Below, piece by piece: positions 37,116-50,324 of a DNA stretch of 64,000 bases. The position numbers and the translations under genes were made by a program. The DNA is taken from assembly GCF_024713975.1 (NCBI RefSeq), contig NC_091107.1:13381501-13445500 (forward strand). Reading direction: 5' to 3'. The notes below the pieces were generated by a model. That model saw only the letters and a list, made by a program, of their open reading frames with translations. It did no database searches and had not been told where the DNA came from. How positions within the stretch are numbered: the first letter of the stretch is position 1; each line of letters begins with the position of its first letter. The stretch is from Paralichthys olivaceus. Its lineage: Eukaryota > Chordata > Actinopteri > Pleuronectiformes > Paralichthyidae.

Positions 37116-37930
37116 TTTAAAATAAATAAATAATGTCCAAAAAGGAGAAGTAAATACTTCTCGAGTACTACCGCAATTTATCATATTTCATCAAAAATAC
37201 TTTGTGAAATGCTGAACTATACTAACCTTTAAAGCAAACAAAACATCTGCACACGCTATCTTACTGTGCCGATAACAATAATAACAATTATACATTTTAT
37301 TTGTGCAGCTTTTAACAATGCTCAAAGAAATATAACGACAAATGTATCAAATGCACATCTTGATCACACATTGAAATATGAGTTCCATGTCATAATCAAA
37401 CATTGAAAGTAGTAGCAAGGAGCTTCCCTGTTGCTACGATCTCACACTTGAGGGTGCAAACTTAAGTCACTTGTAGCAGCTGAAGTTACTCTGAGGTTAC
37501 ACTCCTGGGCTCCAGAGTCCAGGGACCTGTGCCCTCCAGCGAGCAGCTCAGAAACATGGGGTCAGCTCAAGTGGACGTCGTGGTCAACTCCTCCACTTCC
37601 CACTTGTCATTTCAAAACATGGTCTCACTTTAAAATCCGGAGTGTCAGTAACACAGTTATCAGACTGAGGGTGTGACCTCTGGCTCGTGTCCGCTCAGGG
37701 GTGACTGACCTGAAAAGTTTCCCTGGCTGTGTTGGACTGTTACCTAGTTAGCAGCTAGCTCCTAGCTTCTCCTCCGCGGGCCACAACGTCGAGCAAACGT
37801 CCCGCTGCACAAAACGCGTTATTGGACAAACAGTGGAGGAGCCCAGCTGCTGCCCGAGCCCCGTGTGTGAGTCACACTGCTGGGGGTGATACTCTCTCCC
37901 TGGTGGCCTCCTGTTCGCCTACAACTCAAG

Positions 37931-37983
37931 TGTGTGTGTGAGTGTGTGTGTGTGTGTGTGTGAGTGTGTGTGTGTGTGTGTGT
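37931..37983. repeat. Imperfect (TG)n tract in mepce 5' intron
   Basis: TG units broken twice by AG, about 53 bases, ending 27 bases from the inferred mepce 5' UTR donor. Confidence 0.9.
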
Positions 37984-38009
37984 AGTCGCCATCAAAATAA
38001 CAGTCTCAC

Positions 38010-38430
38010 CTCGCAGTTCTCCTCCCCGCCTCCGGCCGGACTGTCACTACCCCGCACTCGGAGCTAGCGTTAGCCTGAGCTAACTCACACACACACGCAT
38101 ATACACACACAAACACACACAAGTGTTCCTACACGGCGGCAGGTCGACGCACAAACACGAAAGAAAACAAAGCGTGGCGGCCGCTGAGACGGCTCCCGTG
38201 TCCCCCTCCACCGCCGGTGAAGACTTCCTCAGTCAACTCCTAGCGCTCCAGCGTCAGGCAGGTTGCTGGAGACAGCGTTCGCTCGCTGGTAGAGGCGGCA
38301 TGGCGGCGCATCCGGGCTCCGAGCTGTAGCCCAACATGACTGGGGCGGAGATCTCCGACCAGCGGCCGCAAGATGGTGAGGGGGGAGGCGGTCCCCGTGT
38401 GGTGATGATGAGCCTCACGGATCATAATAA
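38010..38430 (-). promoter_or_regulatory. CpG-rich mepce promoter with inferred non-coding first exon
   Basis: CpG-dense sequence surrounds a minus-strand donor (exon end at 38,010) that would splice to the mepce coding exon at 36,873. No TATA box. On the plus strand the same island contains ATGs and a GTGAGG donor (38,376), so it may be bidirectional. In human, MEPCE also has a divergent neighbour, ZCWPW1, but no ZCWPW1-like sequence is seen here. Confidence 0.5.
38336..38375 (+). CDS. Candidate first coding exon, divergent from mepce (unassigned)
   Basis: ATG with A at -3, thirteen codons (MTGAEISDQRPQD), then GTGAGG, a strong donor, in phase 1. A ten-codon uORF (38,300-38,329) precedes it. 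Position inside the CpG island opposite mepce fits a divergent transcript. No downstream exon was found and the peptide is not recognised, so it may be chance. Confidence 0.2.
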
Positions 38431-38459
38431 TAAAGATTAACGCGAGGCCCGCGACTGTC

Positions 38460-39231
38460 CATGTGTCTTCCTTATCGGTGATAAAGTCGATTACAATCGA
38501 TTATAGTCGAATTTAATCGATTCGTCTTTTAGTTAGGTCATAATAACAGGTCATAACTGAGGCTCCTGTGGTATACACATCTGAATGACTCAAATTAAAA
38601 ACTATTGACCATTATCCTATCATCAAGTTGGTTGATATGTTTTCCTGATTAACAAGTTGAATATTTTCAACATATATATAATATTGATTAATTGTTTAGT
38701 TTGTCATTAAAACTGTTCATAACTCAGACTACAACAATAAAAGAGCTCACTTTTTGGACATCTGAATTACTTAAATGACAAAATATAGACAATTAGCCTA
38801 TAATCAAGTTGATTGATCTGTTATTCTTATCGATTAATAAGTCAAATATTGTCAAAATTAATAGATTTATTGTTTACTTGGTCGTAAAACAGGTGACTAA
38901 CATCAAGTTGATTGATCTGTTTTTCTTATTGATTAATACGTCAAATATTGTCAATCTTATTTGATTAATCGTTTAGTTGGACATTAAAAATAGGTCATAA
39001 CTGTGGCTGCAGTGATATAAGACCTCCGAATTACTTCAAATAAAAAATATTGAATGATTATTTATAGTCAAAATTAATCCATTAATAGTTTATTTGGAAA
39101 GAACAGGCCATCAAATTGATGAATGAATGATCATACTGAACTTAATGAATCATCAAGTTGATCTATCTGTTCTCCTTATAGATTAATTAGTCAAACACTG
39201 TTTCATTTCATCAAGTAATCATTTAGCTGGT
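38460..39231. repeat. Degenerate tandem repeat, ~170-bp unit, beyond mepce promoter
   Basis: About five diverged units, some internally deleted, at roughly 38,535-38,700, 38,701-38,879, 38,880-38,978, 38,979-39,098 and 39,099-39,231. Anchors are ATCAAGTTGATTGATCTGTT, GATTAATAAGTCAAATATTGTC and GATTAATCGTTTAGTTGG. A short leading run is built from TCGATTA words (38,487-38,522). No coding content. Confidence 0.75.
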
Positions 39232-39734
39232 GTGATTTATAAGAGGATACTATCTCTATCTCTACACAACATGGAACATGGAGGTAGAGAATGTAGAGGC
39301 CATTTCAAGTTCATGGTTTGGTTACTGACAAAATCACAGCTAGATGTTTGGATGTTTTGTCTTTGTTACCACGGCATCACAGCCATGGCTACCATTCACA
39401 GAGCAGATGTCAGTTATTTGATGATGCCATCAGTCAACTTCAAGGATACACACTACGAGGTAGGTTTAGGAAAGGAAACCTCTAGTCACCTCCACCTCCA
39501 CATAATTGTGGTTGTTCACCAGAGCAGCCTTTGCAGGCTTTGATCACAGCCAGTGTCCAGCTGTCAGATTGAAGATATACAGTTGTCCTTGGTTGGGGCA
39601 GCAAATTGGTCTCAGCTGCTTACTCCAAATCAAATCCTCTAGATGACTTATGGTTTTTATTCTAGGACACACCTCTCTCTGGACCTGAAAATTAAGTTTT
39701 AGACCTTAGAGGTATAGATAAATATATAGTTGTA

Positions 39735-39966
39735 AAAAAGGCTGGAATTTATATAGTGCTTTTCTATGAAGCACTTTACAGTACAGTTTATTGACATTCA
39801 CCCATTCACACACACATTCATAAAATGCAGTTCTATGAGGGGCAATTTGGGGTTCTGTATCTTGCCCAAAGACAAGTCGGCATGCGGAGGGACTGGGACT
39901 GAGCCCCCAACCTTCTGGAGGACGATTGATCTACCTTCTCAACCCCAGCTGCCCCCCCCACCCCCT
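39735..39966. mobile_element. Teleost SINE-like retroposon relic
   Basis: TTTATATAGTGCTTTTCTATG, AGCACTTTACAGTACAG, CATTCACCCATTCACACACACATTC and GTATCTTGCCCAAAGAC, followed by TCGGCATGCGGAGG, form the ordered word set of a very common fish interspersed repeat. It ends in a C-rich run near 39,965. The 83-codon frame over it is an artefact. Confidence 0.65.
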
Positions 39967-42778
39967 ACACCTCAGTTACATGCTTTATGCAGATTGTCTT
40001 TGTGCGTGTTCTTATGAAATAAACAAGTGACACTTGCTGACCATTTTGTCCATCAGTGAAGCTAAGTATCAGTGAGTGCTTTGCAAATTATAACAATAGT
40101 GTATATGTATGCACATTAGTTATAATTAGTTTTGTTATGTGTCATTCTCTGGTAGCTCACCAACTGCAAGGAGCAGACTGGTGCAATATAAAACACATCT
40201 CATTTCCAACATAACACGCTTCATACCCCTAATGTTATTAGCTTTGTTGTGTATTATAAATTATGACAGTGTGTGGTTCACAGTGATGAATGCTAAATAA
40301 AACTTGTCGCGTGGAGAAGAGTGCAACATTTACTGCAGCCATTTAATTTGGATGAAATCGATCAGTTATGTCAGCAACAGAATCTTTCCTTCTTTTAATG
40401 AATACAGTGATTTGTGAAAATACAAGGATATTTTAGTGGATATTATTCATGAAATCATATATCTATTAACTTAAATGTCCTCCTGAATTCTCTCACATTG
40501 CGAAAATGCCATCAACTCAAAATATGAAATAGGCTGTACCCTGTATTCTCATGTAACCTGCACAGCACTTTTTCCTCTTGGAGCAAGAAAGCTGGCTTTG
40601 CAATGAACTAATGAACTTAATTATGGCAATGCTCATTAGTCAGAAAGGGACACAACAATTATGTAAAGAGACACTGTGCTGGTCATGAGGAAGTCAGAAT
40701 ATACTGGAGATTTTTTCAGTCCTCCAAATAACCACTAGAGGGAGACAGAATATGCAGTGAAACATGTACACCTACAGAAATAAACTTTCAGTATTTCAAC
40801 TCTCTCCCTCCTCTTTTTCCCTCTCTTATTTTTAATCATGCTTTTACTTCATTTTGTTGTTGTCATATAGATTCCATTACTGCCTCACTGCAATTTGAAA
40901 CTTAAAATGATGCTGTTTAGCTTTCCCTATACGTTGGTTTATTATGGAGTAATAAAAAAAAGGAATGGCAATATTTATTTCAGAACGTAATATTGTGGTT
41001 GTGAGACATACATTGTGGTTAGTGTGATTAATGAGTCAAAGCAACAGAGCGGCCCCATTTCACCCACAGAGGGGCTTCAGCCCTGGAAGTCTGCAGCTGT
41101 TGCAACAGTAGGATTTGTGTTTGTTAGGGTGAAATCTGCCTTCAGTGAGAAGAAAGGAAAACACCACCAACCCTCAAGGAATCTGTTGGGGTTCTGTTTT
41201 GAAAGGCTATAACTCAATCTGTAACTGCATAATAGCTTTACCAGGTCCAGGAACATTTTTTTTAAATCTACAAATACAGTAGCAGCTTTAACTCTAGTTT
41301 TTGTTTTATAAAGTGAAATCCCAGTATGTATATCCTCCTAAATCTGAGATGTATGCACGTTAAAAGACATTTTACTGATTTTATCACCTGCTGGCAGAAA
41401 ATTGTAAAGGTATAGTTCAACAAAAATGACATAAATCCTATGGAAATGTAGCCACATGCACAAAAGAACACATTTTTATGATAAAAGCATAAAATATTAA
41501 TAATATAATGACCATCATGAGTCAGTTACGCTTGAAGACTAACATGGCACTTGCTAAATGAAGATTAATAAAGCGTGGACCTGGGAATCTTTAAGATGGA
41601 AACCTGCCTTTATATGTAACTGTAGATTTGACAGCTAGGATCCTCACACTTGATGTTCTGTGCTGTGTTGACAGCAGCCTCCTAATTGGGTCTCAAATCA
41701 GCACCACAGACACTGTTGCGTAAATGAGTCACCCCCTCTTTAATCTCTATAGAAGGGGAAAATAGGAGAGAGGGTACCTGTTCCCCCCGCCTCTGTCCCC
41801 CTCTTTTCTTATGTTAATGGGGGTGCGGTCCTCGATCCCGGAGACCATCTGCCCTTCCTCAGGGTTTGGGCCCCAAGCACTCCAGACGTGTCCCATTGTT
41901 TGTGTGTGTCCATGCAGAAAGTGGTGAGTACACACGGTTCTTGTGGCCCACAAGGCTCCTCCATCAAGAGTGCAAGCCTGCTGTTCACTAGAATACATGT
42001 GACAGAGCTCGCGTGCCCCGTGTGCAGCAACATTAGGGCGTTCCAACCATTTGTTGTGCTGCGAGTCAAGTTCAGATTCAATGTGGGGTGTCATTGTAAG
42101 TAACCGTCGGCTGCGGGATGACTCGACAGGTCACCATGCTATTTTGAGTGTCTTTTTGTATCAGTACTTTGTTCCAAAGATACTGTTGTAATTTAATGTC
42201 ACACTTAAATCAAATTAAATATCACAAGAACAATATGCATCAAACACAACAATAGTAAACACAAGGTTTACGTTAGTGTAATAAGACAATTATTTCATGA
42301 TTTTCATTGTTACAGATACACTGAAGGTAGAGGATAAACCAGTATGGCTTTGTTGACATGCATCATCCCCCACTGAGCTTGGTCAAAATTGGGTGTCTGT
42401 GACGTGACAGATGCACAAATCAACTGAACGATAGAGACCGAACTGTAGATGGCCTTTCTCGATTTCATTATTTTGAGGGACAATAAAATGACAGAACCAA
42501 ATGTCATCGTGCAGTATTGGGGAAGAATAATTGCAAACGTGCCACAGTAACCTTTGATGTAATTAGTTTGATCGCAAAGCAAATTATTCAGCAGATGTAG
42601 GAAAAGGGACTTGACTAATAAATGTAGCAAATATTCAAAGACACATTAAGTAAATGTGCAGAACACGCTGTTGGAAAATTGTTAAAAAGGGTGTTTCCTT
42701 TTTCAAAACTTAACAATCCAAATACATCAAAATATATACAAATATAAACATAAACTGGTCAGAGGGTCATGGGGCAGA

Positions 42779-42892
42779 TACATGGGGACTGATATATAGT
42801 GTGTGCAATCTGGTGGAGATCCAAATAAAAATCTAGATCTAGTGAATTTAAATGTGGTGTCATAAGGTCGCTGTCGGGCCTTGGTGAAGGTA
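42779..42892. mobile_element. Right end of a CCTCCGCCAAGG-family MITE
   Basis: Contains GTGTGCAATCTGGTGGAGATCC, AATAAAAATCTAGATC and TAGTGAATTTAAATGTGG, ending CCTTGGTGAAGGTA, a diverged form of the right terminus seen at 15,077. The left half is missing. Confidence 0.65.
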
Positions 42893-45800
42893 TGCACTTT
42901 AGTTTTTGTTTTTTTGTTCGGTATTGTAATGCCGATCAGTATTCAGTCTCTGACCCTATCTATGAATCTTCATGTCAACTGAAATGGCACCCAGCCGGTT
43001 GGCAGACAGCAGTGACGAGCAGATTATGACTTTCCATCGGACCTGCCCTGCTCATTTTCAAAGCTGCATGCTGCTGGCTGCATTGAAATTAGTTATTGAA
43101 CTGTCCGAGCAAAGGGAAACAAGGCCGCTTCAGACGCACAGCACACAATGAGCCAGCTGTCAGTGGGAGGGGCCTGTTCAAACCAGTGTTGTCATGGATA
43201 GTACTTTAGTGCTGCCTTTTCCTCCGAGAGCTGATAGGTGATCCTGTGTTAGGCCGTCATGCACTGACTGACTCTGACACAAGGCCCGATTTACAAGGGA
43301 CAAGTGAGCAGAGTGAAAGAGAGCAGCAGAGAAATATCAGTCTAAAGTGAATATAAATACTCTGTATGGGCTCTGAATGTCCACAAGTTACATGACAAAG
43401 CGTAATCGTAGAAAAATACTGGATTTTTTGTGGCTCAAAAATATTTTTGTCTTCTTAGGTGAATGGCGTTTAGTTGTATGTACAACTAGATTATCAACAT
43501 TGTAATTACATTTGCCCCTGCCTATATTTTGAATTGCGCATGAATAATAACTGATTTAAATGCACACAGACGCTCCTCTCTAATCTCCAGAGGCTCCTCA
43601 TTTGCTTCCTCACACCTGTTTTACATTCAGAGGTGTGTCTCTCTCCCAGCGTCTTGTTTGCAGCATCAGAGCTTATGTCCTTGCTGAGTGTCTCATACAC
43701 TTAACTGTACGATTTCACACTACACAATGCTGAATAATGTACCTGTGCAATCCCGCTGCACTGAGACTGAAATAATAAAGAATTGATTTTTGATTTTCAC
43801 CTTCATAGAAACGGAACAACACAGTTTTAATCTGCTTTTTATAAGATCCTACAATAGGCCTTACAGAGTTTATTTCATCTCCCTTATTGTTACTGTCACC
43901 GACACCATTTCAAATAATTGCATAGATTAATATTTAATACATATATGGTGTTTTAAATGTATATTATATCCAGGGCTGATGATGATGAAGCGTTAGGTAA
44001 CACATCATTGATATAACTCAGAGTTTAAAACCACAACCTTTACTTAGGAGCAAACATCAGTTTTAAACTTAAAGAAATAATAATTTGACATTAATCGTGA
44101 TTATTATCGATATCGCCTGATATGAACATTTTTATCCTGAATCTTTGCCTTAATCATCAGCCTCAACTTTGTTCCACGCTACAGATGGAGCTTTCTCATT
44201 TTAAAGTGCAAGGTAATTTAGATTTGTATATTGTGGATTCTGCTTCATAAAACAAATCCCAACGTATTTACCAAACAGTGTTAAAATGATTTACCAAACA
44301 GAGGTTGTACTACATTGAATAGTAAAAGTTGCATCTTAACAATCAGAATACTGGACAAAATATTTAATAGCAGGATGAGACAGCATTTTATAAAAACAAA
44401 GATAGTTATTATGAAATGTAGTTGTAGAGCAGTTACCATCACCATATATTTATCCAGGTTGCATGCATGTTTCTGTAGACGATTTACAGTCGACATTAAA
44501 ACACCTACCTGCCACTGTCATCAGACAGAGCCTGGTATGATCCTGTAAAACATCAGGACATCAAACACCCCACTCCACGACACCATTGTGGGTGACCACA
44601 GAGTGGTGGTGTGAGGATAGAGGAATCATGTTTGATGATATAAACCATCATTTATCGTCCAAAACATTCTCTTCAACAGTTAGAGACGCTTCCTCTTAGC
44701 CTTAGCATCCTCTTTGAATAAGCAGGTTAAAACACGTAGCGTAGCCTACATTTAGAATTGAGGCGTAACGGCCAAGGTGTTAAGTGCAAAGCATTAAACT
44801 GCACTGTAATCTGTAATTACTGCACTGGGTTGACAGCGCTTTTTACTGCTGAGCATTTTTCAATCTGAAAAATAGAGAGTCGACTTAATGAGACCACGTG
44901 TAACCTATCAATAGGTTACCCATAATCAGCAGGATAGAGGCCTACTAACCTCAATTAGATTCCTTTGGGGGGTCATCGCTGCTCTGTGCAAAACCCACAC
45001 AAATAATATGTTTGCTCCCGTTTGTGAATGAAGCTGTAGCATGAGTGTGACCCATTATCTTTTACATGCCGAATTACCAGTGGAGGGCTTACAGACGTTA
45101 ATCTGATGAAGTAAAATGAAGAGCATTTAATACACTGTCCATACCAGTCCTCTCTTATCCACATACACCCCACACTTACACAAATATCATTTAACAGTGT
45201 GTATGTTTTAGCAGTATGTTGTCAGATCACCTTATCGATCAAAACAGCTGTAAAGCAATATTATGTCAAATGTAACATTGATAAAGTTGTTTCAAAAGCT
45301 AAAATCCTTCAACTTTGTTTGTATATGACACTAAATGTCATGTTATTATTTCTTTTAAAATTAAATAATTTAAGATAATGATTGATTACAGTAAAACAAA
45401 TCTGAGACCAGGTTTGAAATTAATATATCAATATATGTATTGGACCTTTGTTATTTTGCTACTGATGAAAACTGTATTGCGATAATTATTGATATTGTTT
45501 TATTGCCATGATGTCTTTGAAATACACTGGGAATTGGTGGTAGAATCACTGTAGAATATAGCCAAAGCCACTTGGACCTAATTAAACCATCTAAAAACTG
45601 TAAACCTAAATGTAAAAGATGTACAGTATCCATAAATTCAGGCTCAAGTGAGAGTCGAGAGGTTTTATCGATGCTCCTAACAGAAAGTGAAGTTTAGTTC
45701 AGTGGGGATTCACCCACACACCTCATCTCTTCTCGTATATCATCATTTCCTGCGAGGCATGCAAGTCTCTCCAAAGCCTCCCTCTACCTCTGCTCCCTCC

Positions 45801-46259
45801 CAGTGCACAGCGAGCTCTACCATAATATGATAATCCAAACCATAATTCAATATGGTTTATACAGCGGTGACTGATCAGCGCTATGATTATTTGATTCTGG
45901 ACCAAAGGAGGTTCTTCTCAAATTTCTTGCTTCCATTTTGCACAATGGTACATTCCTCTTGGACTGATGAGGAAGAATCTTCAGGAAAACGCTGCAGCAC
46001 ACAAGCAGTGAAGAAAATTCACATTTATAATGCAAACAAATTGTATGAAGTGTCTGTTGATGGAATTTATGGTTGGGCTTGCTGAGTGGGAAGACAAAAG
46101 GGATGCTTGAGAAGATAAAATAGATTGGTTTCTTTGCCATAGAATGAGAAAACTTGTTTATATTTCCTGCAAAAACATCTCCAGAACAAAAATAATCATA
46201 AAAAGGTGCACAAATCTTTGAATTGATACAGTACTTATATTGGGGAAATGAAAAAAAAA

Positions 46260-46770
46260 ACAAGGTTAGGCAACTGCAATACTGTTACTAGCTCTGCAGG
46301 CCTGTAATACAGCACAGTGGTGCTTTGTGCTGAATGATAATATCAGCATTGTAGTATGCTCACAATAAGAATGCTAACCTGCTAATGTTTGCAGGTGTAA
46401 TACTCATGATGTAAGTTAGCATTTTGCAATCCCAACACTTGGGCTGATTGGAAGGCCTTAATTGTGGAGCTACTTGGAATGTATGACTTATATCAGAGAT
46501 GGAATAGTTCATCCTGAGGGGGGCGTGAAGAGATATTTCACTGAAAGCATTAATCATCCAGGAGCCATGAATAACTGTACAAACTTTTGTGCCATTGCAT
46601 TCAGTACATGTGAAACTATTTGAAGTACTGACTGCTGGTGTTGCTAGAGGAAAGGTCAGGGGATCGCCAAAGTCATTAGGATTCATCTTCTGAGCACCAT
46701 GAATGTCTGCTAGATTTCACCGCAATCTGTTAAGTAGTCGTAGGCATATTTCACTGAGAAACAAAAGTGC
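46260..46770. repeat. Abundant teleost interspersed repeat
   Basis: The ordered words ATGCTAACCTGCTAATGTTTGC, GTCAGGGGATCGCCAAAGTCAT, TAGGATTCATCTTCTGAGCACC, ATGAATGTCTGC and GCAATCTGTTAAGTAGTCGT match a well-known fish repeat, from memory. No frame of interest. Exact ends uncertain. Confidence 0.6.
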
Positions 46771-47725
46771 CAACTTTATTTTGGCGCAAGAGGAAAAGTC
46801 TAGAAGGTCAAAGACATCAGCTGAGTGAGTGTGTGTGTCTGTGTGTGTCGATGAGTCGGCACAAGTTGGAGAGATAGAAAAGTGGGTTATATGAGATATT
46901 GCCCTTACCTTTCCCTGAAGTTCTGGGACTATCATACAGAAGCTAGGCAATTCGATTACAGTAATCAACTGCTTACAGTGATCAATTTGGCCCTGACAAT
47001 GTAAGTGGTTTCCATTCTATTTAGGCAGGAACCAACATCACCATCCATTAACCCACGTATCAAGCATGGCTTAAAAAACACTTGTATATTCCATACACGA
47101 TGCTCATGTTGTCATATTGAGTTTGATATATGCTCCACTTGTTTTGTAATAGTTCGGATTCCACAGTAAAATAGTTGTAACACTGACATTAAGTACAAAA
47201 AGTAGCATTTCATTATTAAGTAAATTACAATTTGCAGTAAAATAACAAGCCATGTAACTGTAAACTGCAAATGCACATATCAAGATTACTTCACTGTCTT
47301 TAGAAACCTGTCAGATTATGGTACTGATGATAAGATTGTCTGAATAATTGTAGGTTACACAGATGTAGGTTATATTTCCTGACTGGCTGAAACACTTGTA
47401 AATTCTGACACGGCCTATTACAATATGTCACCACAAAGATGTGCTCTGCCTCCAAGGATATTTATAGGATTCATTATATAAACCTGATCACTGACAGCAG
47501 CAGCCTATGGGTACTGGTAAATCATGCTCCTCCTTACTGCAGCTGCAGGTTGTCCTGTCAGCTCCTGATCTGAGCTTGACTTAGGAAATGATTGGCCTTG
47601 AGTAAAACTCAGCTGAGTTCATAAGTAATCATCACTTATTCAACAGAATGTGAAACAGAGACAATATTGCATCAGTCACATTAACGTCAAAATGAGTGAA
47701 ACAGTTTAAGTTTAAGACATATGCA

Positions 47726-47870
47726 ACTTAAACCATAGACTGTATATGTAGATGGACAAATCTTCTTGATCAACCCCTGGTGGCTGGTTGCATTATAGGT
47801 CATAAACCCTGTCTCCTCCATGTTCATGGATTGGATGCAGGTCAAACTAAAAGTCAAAGATACCTCAGTC
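47726..47870. mobile_element. Partial MITE (TGTATATAAAGATGGA-type)
   Basis: Begins CATAGACTGTATATGTAGATGG, then CCCCTGGTGGCTGGTTGCATTATAGG with TCATAAACCCTG and CTCCTCCATGTT, matching the left halves of the copies at 6.5 and 61.3 kb. The right terminus is not visible. Confidence 0.6.
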
Positions 47871-48139
47871 ATGTCAGGAAGTGATTATGTGTGTCATTTC
47901 ATTGTTGGGTGCTGGGTCCAGGTTCTGACGCGGGTCATGAAACAACTCTGTTGATTGGTTGAAAGAGGCTGAAATGAATTGTTCACAGCAACAGATGGAT
48001 CACAGCCTCTCCTACCTCATTATACCATAGCATTCACTCGGTAACGGATAGTATGAACACAGTTGGCCAATATCACTAAGCAGTGACTATCTGAGGATAC
48101 AAAAAACAGGAATTGATCATCCCTGGTTCCGGTTGAAGC

Positions 48140-48460
48140 TTTATGGTGGCTCAGCTGTTTGCACTGTCATCTCAAGGGGTGAGTTCCTCTTCCTGGTGTT
48201 TGCATGTTTCTGTGTTTGTATGGATTTTTTTTTAATCTAGTGACCTTTGGGCTGTGTTAACGATGACTAACACAGTAACGTGTTTGACAGCGTTTCTGTG
48301 TCCATGTGTTGGACCTGTGATGGACAGCTGACCTATCCCGGGTATTTCCTCCCCATCAGCCAAATGCCTGCTCCTGCAGCCTGACTGTGAAGCTGGTTAT
48401 TCATAATTACAGTCACATGTGGGGAAGTGATAGGCGTAGAAAATGGATGAAGTAGTCGTT
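48140..48460 (+). mobile_element. Degraded SINE with LINE-type tail
   Basis: The head (GTGGCTCAGCTGTTTGCACTGTCATCTCAAGG, then GTTTGCATGTTTCTGTGTTTG) and tail (CTGTGATGGACAGCTGACC, GGCGTAGAAAATGGATGAA) match the ordered words of a widespread tRNA-derived fish SINE sharing an L2-type LINE tail. Heavily mutated, so old. Confidence 0.6.
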
Positions 48461-50324
48461 GCTGATATTTTAAACTTGTGGGAGGATTGAATTGGCTATA
48501 ACAAAAAAGACAGTAGATCCCCAGAGAGGATAACATTCAGGGACTAATATAATCCATATGTGGTTTTCTTCATGGCTTGAAGACTTTGTCACGCTACAGT
48601 AGTGTTGCCTAAGAACTAGTAGTATTTTGAAGTTTTTCTGTATAAACCGCAGCCCACTGCCTCTGTTGTGTGTGTACAGTTATTCTCAGTGTCTACTCTC
48701 AGGAGGACAGAGCAAAACCTCTGCTGCTTTAAAACATTTATGTGGCACCGCTGATCTAAATGGACATTTGCATTTGTCTTTCTTGTCTGTGCTGCCAGGT
48801 TTTAACCTGTAAAGCTGGAGAAATCGTTCACAAAAGATGTGCATGGAAATATTTGTGCATGATTTTTAGTGCATTTAAAACACCTAAGACTTCTAGTTTC
48901 ATATGATTGTTACAAATCATTTAAGTCAATTAAAAAAACTAAAGATTTCAGACATTTACCAACATTTATTGTGTTCTATATTTTAAATAATGTCAATTTC
49001 TCATTTTACTTAAGATTAATTCAAAACTCACAAATGCCTCCTGATGTAAACAAGTGATTATAAAAGACGCTGTCTTCTTGTGCTCATCATTTGAGTTAAC
49101 GCTGTCACAGAACAGCCATATTACTCTCCGACAAGGAATCGACATTACAGGGGTTGTCAGGACAACCAGCCATGATTCACAGAGCCTCAGATAGGCCTCC
49201 ACCTTGGGCTAGAAGCACTAGCCATGAGACTGAGCAGATGCTGTGACAGTCAACCAATCACAGGTGAGACAGAGGAAAAAGATGACATCATAGGCAAATT
49301 AGGGCAAATGCAGTGAGGATTTTGTTTGTCGTGTCCGCCTCAGCCTTTTGTATTCACTTTTACACACTGGAAATCTGTTATAAAGTCTGTTAGTGTTAGA
49401 TATATTCTTTGGTGACATTTCAAAACATTGAAAACAGGAAAAACATTTGTCGGTATATGTCAAAAATTGTGTACACAACATGCATTACCCCTTTTCAATT
49501 TAAAAGTAAAATTCAGCACCATGTTGTTAGTAATAGATTACCTCTTTGATAAAGGGAATCTTCTTTGTTATCAATATATCAGTGATATACATTTCATACA
49601 GTACTTGTAACCATACACTTCAATAGCTAAGGGAATAGATGAAATACCCTCCTGTGTCATCACACAACTGCAGTGACAGAAAACCTCACACCTAAAGCCA
49701 AGGGTTATTGAATCTGATTATTATGAGGACAAAGATTATTCTGAAAGATCCTCTCTCCTACACAAAATCAAAGTGTGCTATTCCACGTACGATTTAAAAT
49801 AGAGTTCAGTATGTTTGCTATATGTTTGAGTCATATGCAGGGATCTTTATCACATTCAGTCACACCTAATCACATTTTAACGTCGGATAACTTGTTTGCT
49901 GCTCTTGTTCTCTGGACATTTGATCTTTCAGATATTATACTCTTGCTATTTATAATACTAACATGCTGTTTTCTTTCATATCTTCTATATGTGACTCATC
50001 TAAAACTGTTTTAGAGGTAGTGCATAAAAACGCAGCTTAAATGTGCAAATAAGTGACTCACTTTTGCAAAGCCTGTCCTCGGAAGATTTTCAAATTTTGT
50101 GTAATGTTTGTCCAACGTCCCTGAGGTGTTATAACCATAGCAACATAGACCTCTTTCTTTCAAGTCTGCGAAAGATCACAGCCATAGATCACAGCACAGA
50201 AAGTGGTTCCTCCATCCTCCCTTCTCACTCAGCAGGTTTGTTCTGTCAAACAGAAAACCAACCCTGTCTGGCCGTTGGCTGCCTCCTCCCCCAGACCTGC
50301 TGCCTGTATTAATATTCAGCCTCT

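Larger units (their letters stand above)
36874..38009 (-). other. Inferred mepce 5' UTR intron
   Basis: Runs from a donor at 38,009 (GCGAG|GTGAGACT) to an acceptor at 36,874 (TGACTTTCAG). It contains a SINE-like tail (37,055-37,115) and an imperfect GT tract (37,931-37,983). No coding frame. Confidence 0.55.
39967..50300. other. Gene-poor region
   Basis: No coding exon could be supported. Separately listed here: MITE pieces (42,779-42,892; 47,726-47,870), a dispersed repeat (46,260-46,770) and a retroposon (48,140-48,460). A GC-richer block at 41,747-42,103 is open in several frames on both strands but resembles nothing known. A non-repetitive block at 43,000-43,300 could be conserved non-coding DNA. 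Confidence 0.5.

Noticed and set aside
38336-38375. Assigning the divergent exon opposite mepce to zcwpw1
   Set aside because: Only the human gene order suggests it; the peptide shows no resemblance to ZCWPW1 and no zinc-finger CW or PWWP sequence is in the window.
45847-46263. 138-codon minus-strand frame with an F-rich start
   Set aside because: No domain; overlaps an equally long unrelated frame on the other strand and runs into a dispersed repeat.
48140-48460. Possible tRNA gene because of tRNA-like words
   Set aside because: No intact A and B boxes or cloverleaf; the words belong to a degraded SINE.
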